Positions 5,148 through 6,588 of a DNA stretch of 6,588 nucleotides are shown here, piece after piece. The stretch covers positions 1 to 6,588 of the forward strand of contig SLKB01000401.1 of NCBI GenBank assembly GCA_007134805.1, read 5' to 3'. This DNA is from Paracoccaceae bacterium. GTDB lineage: Bacteria; Pseudomonadota; Alphaproteobacteria; Rhodobacterales; Rhodobacteraceae. Made by a program: the position numbers and the translations under genes. A model generated the notes under the pieces. That model was given only the letters and a program-made list of their open reading frames with translations, did not search any database and had not been told where the DNA came from. Within the stretch, counting starts at the first letter, position 1, and the number at the start of each line of letters is the position of its first letter.

Positions 5148-6588
5148 CTAGACGCGGAGGCGTGCCCAGCTCTCGCAGGCGAGGTGATGGATCCTTGCGA
5201 TCTCGGCCTCGTCGACGGGAACTGTCATCATCTGGGGCAGCCCGTCATCGTGGAAGATATAGAGCCGCGAGGTGAACTCTCCGAACGGCAGCGAGCCTTC
5301 GCCCAGCCGTTCGCCGTGACCATGGGTCGAGACGACGATGCCCTGTCCCCAATCCTGCCCGCTGTCATTGTTGGGATTGAAGAAATAGACGCGCATCGCG
5401 CCTTTCTGATCGAGCGCCACGCGGATGATCGAAATCGCGTGCCAGCCAACGAAGGCGCCGCTCGTGTCGGTGACGGCGATCCCGGCAGGCTGAGGGTGAA
5501 TCACGGGCTCATTGCCATTATGCAACGGGTGGTAGCTCTGGAAGAAATTCCGGATGAAGCCGGCATGATCGCGAAGCTTGCCGGTCGCGATGTCCACGGC
5601 GATGTGGAATTCGCGCCCGACCCACCAGCCGTGCAGTTCCGGGTTGATCCAGCGGTGGGGATCCTCGCCGCGGCCGGCGACGCGACGGCCCATCTCGGCA
5701 TAGATCCGGTCCAGATGTGGCACGAGCACAACCGAGACCGGGTCTGCATCGAGCGGCATCGACTGGGCCAGACCGAGGGGGAGCTGGCTGGAATCGAGCG
5801 GCTGGCCCTCGAAATGGATGATGATGCGGTCCTTGCTCATGGCCTGCGCGAGCAGCCAGAGCAGGTAGTCGGGATCATTGAGCGCCCACATCGCCAGCGC
5901 GCGGGCGGATTGGCAGGTCGGGTTATTGCCCTGACCCATGCCCAGCGGCTGGCCGAGCAGCGAGGTCACGCCGGCGACCAGGCGTTGATGCGGGCTCACC
6001 TGTGTGCCCATTGCCGAGATCAGCGCCTCCGAGCACTGCGGCGTGAGCTTTGCCCCCAACAACCGCCAGAGCGAGGGCGCGATGGGCGGTGAATAGAGGA
6101 TCCCGCGCTCGAGCATCAGGGCAATGCCCAGCACGGCCTGTGCGGTGCCGGGATGCACGGCGACATCGATGAGTTGCTGCACCAGCGGCTGATAGCAGCG
6201 CAGCGAATCAAGCCCGGTGCTGCTGAGGCCGAGCGCATCAGGCAGGATATGGGCATTGCCGCTGTCGAGGATGAAGCGGATGAACTCGGCATGGTAGTCC
6301 GATACGAGGCCGGTGTCATGCATCGCGCGCGCCATCCCGGAAGCCTCCGCGCCCAGTGTACCGGTATCGGCGGCCGCGAGGCGTTCGCGATAGACGGGCA
6401 GGCCGGGGTCTTCCTGACACAGGCTCGTCGGGCCGAAAAGCGCAGAGATCAGGCGATCCGCGCCCACGCGGCTCTCTGCCCCGCCAAGGCCCTTGGCGCG
6501 CTTTTCGAGCGCGATGGCAATCTGCAGGATCATCGCCTTGACGGGCGCGACCTGCAGCGGGCGCTGGCGCTGGATGCGCCAGACCTCA
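5148..6588 (-). CDS. Uncharacterised protein with papain-like Cys/His/Asn motifs, 5' end probably beyond the window
   Basis: I do not recognise this family. The frame is open from the right edge to a TAG at 5148-5150. An ATG at 6533 would give 461 residues, but it lacks a good ribosome binding site and the 18 codons before it (EVWRIQRQRPLQ and on) read as ordinary coding sequence, so the true start is probably further upstream. Numbered from that Met: residues 1-230 look mainly helical, and the middle and end (about 265-435) look beta-rich. GQGNNPTCQSARA (200-212) places Gln201 six residues before Cys207 at the start of a helix. GWHAISI (363-369) gives His365, and FFNPNNDSGQDWGQG (384-398) gives Asn386 with a Trp-Gly soon after. 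This is the residue order and local setting of papain-fold peptidases (Gln19, Cys25, His159, Asn175). A cysteine peptidase or related transferase is inferred, not shown. No membrane helix or signal peptide is visible. It converges on the slipin gene and is not part of that operon. Confidence 0.85.
   Translation of the reverse strand, partial: EVWRIQRQRPLQVAPVKAMILQIAIALEKRAKGLGGAESRVGADRLISALFGPTSLCQEDPGLPVYRERLAAADTGTLGAEASGMARAMHDTGLVSDYHAEFIRFILDSGNAHILPDALGLSSTGLDSLRCYQPLVQQLIDVAVHPGTAQAVLGIALMLERGILYSPPIAPSLWRLLGAKLTPQCSEALISAMGTQVSPHQRLVAGVTSLLGQPLGMGQGNNPTCQSARALAMWALNDPDYLLWLLAQAMSKDRIIIHFEGQPLDSSQLPLGLAQSMPLDADPVSVVLVPHLDRIYAEMGRRVAGRGEDPHRWINPELHGWWVGREFHIAVDIATGKLRDHAGFIRNFFQSYHPLHNGNEPVIHPQPAGIAVTDTSGAFVGWHAISIIRVALDQKGAMRVYFFNPNNDSGQDWGQGIVVSTHGHGERLGEGSLPFGEFTSRLYIFHDDGLPQMMTVPVDEAEIARIHHLACESWARLRV

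Noticed and set aside
5184..6092. 302-codon plus-strand open frame opposite the right-hand gene
   Set aside because: It lies wholly antisense to the long minus-strand frame, has no ribosome binding site, and has a shadow-like composition. The minus-strand product has the helix and strand pattern and conserved-looking motifs of a real protein.

Overview
The window is GC-rich, codes densely on both strands and carries four complete genes plus two cut by its edges. The codon use and the gene set (a bd-type oxidase of the short Q-loop class with a linked GbsR/MarR-type regulator, and an NfeD protease with a slipin) suggest an alphaproteobacterium, most likely a Rhodobacterales-type organism. That placement is an inference from family resemblance, not from a marker gene.

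Layout. Positions 1-2682, minus strand: a compact operon reading regulator, then cydA, then cydB. The genes are only 3-4 bases apart, and the ribosome binding site of each oxidase gene lies in the end of the gene before it. cydB runs off the left edge. Positions 2683-2819: a divergent intergenic region holding a 20-base imperfect palindrome at the regulator's start and a TGTGA-N5-TCACA dyad. Positions 2820-5075, plus strand: a two-gene unit made of a long-form NfeD membrane serine protease and a stomatin-like slipin, 36 bases apart. Positions 5076-5147: a short convergent spacer with a 9-bp perfect GC-rich hairpin. Positions 5148-6588, minus strand: a long uncharacterised protein whose reading frame stays open to the right edge.

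How the genes work together. CydA and CydB form the two main subunits of a quinol oxidase in the cytoplasmic membrane. The co-transcribed regulator probably controls the operon through the palindrome at its own start. NfeD and slipin are a known functional pair: the slipin scaffolds a membrane microdomain, and in the characterised archaeal pair the protease cuts the hydrophobic C-terminus of its stomatin partner. This slipin keeps such a tail.

The least expected item is the right-hand gene. I do not recognise its family, but it has a Gln-x5-Cys, then His, then Asn order like papain-fold (clan CA) cysteine peptidases. No RNA gene, insertion sequence, CRISPR array or attachment site was seen.
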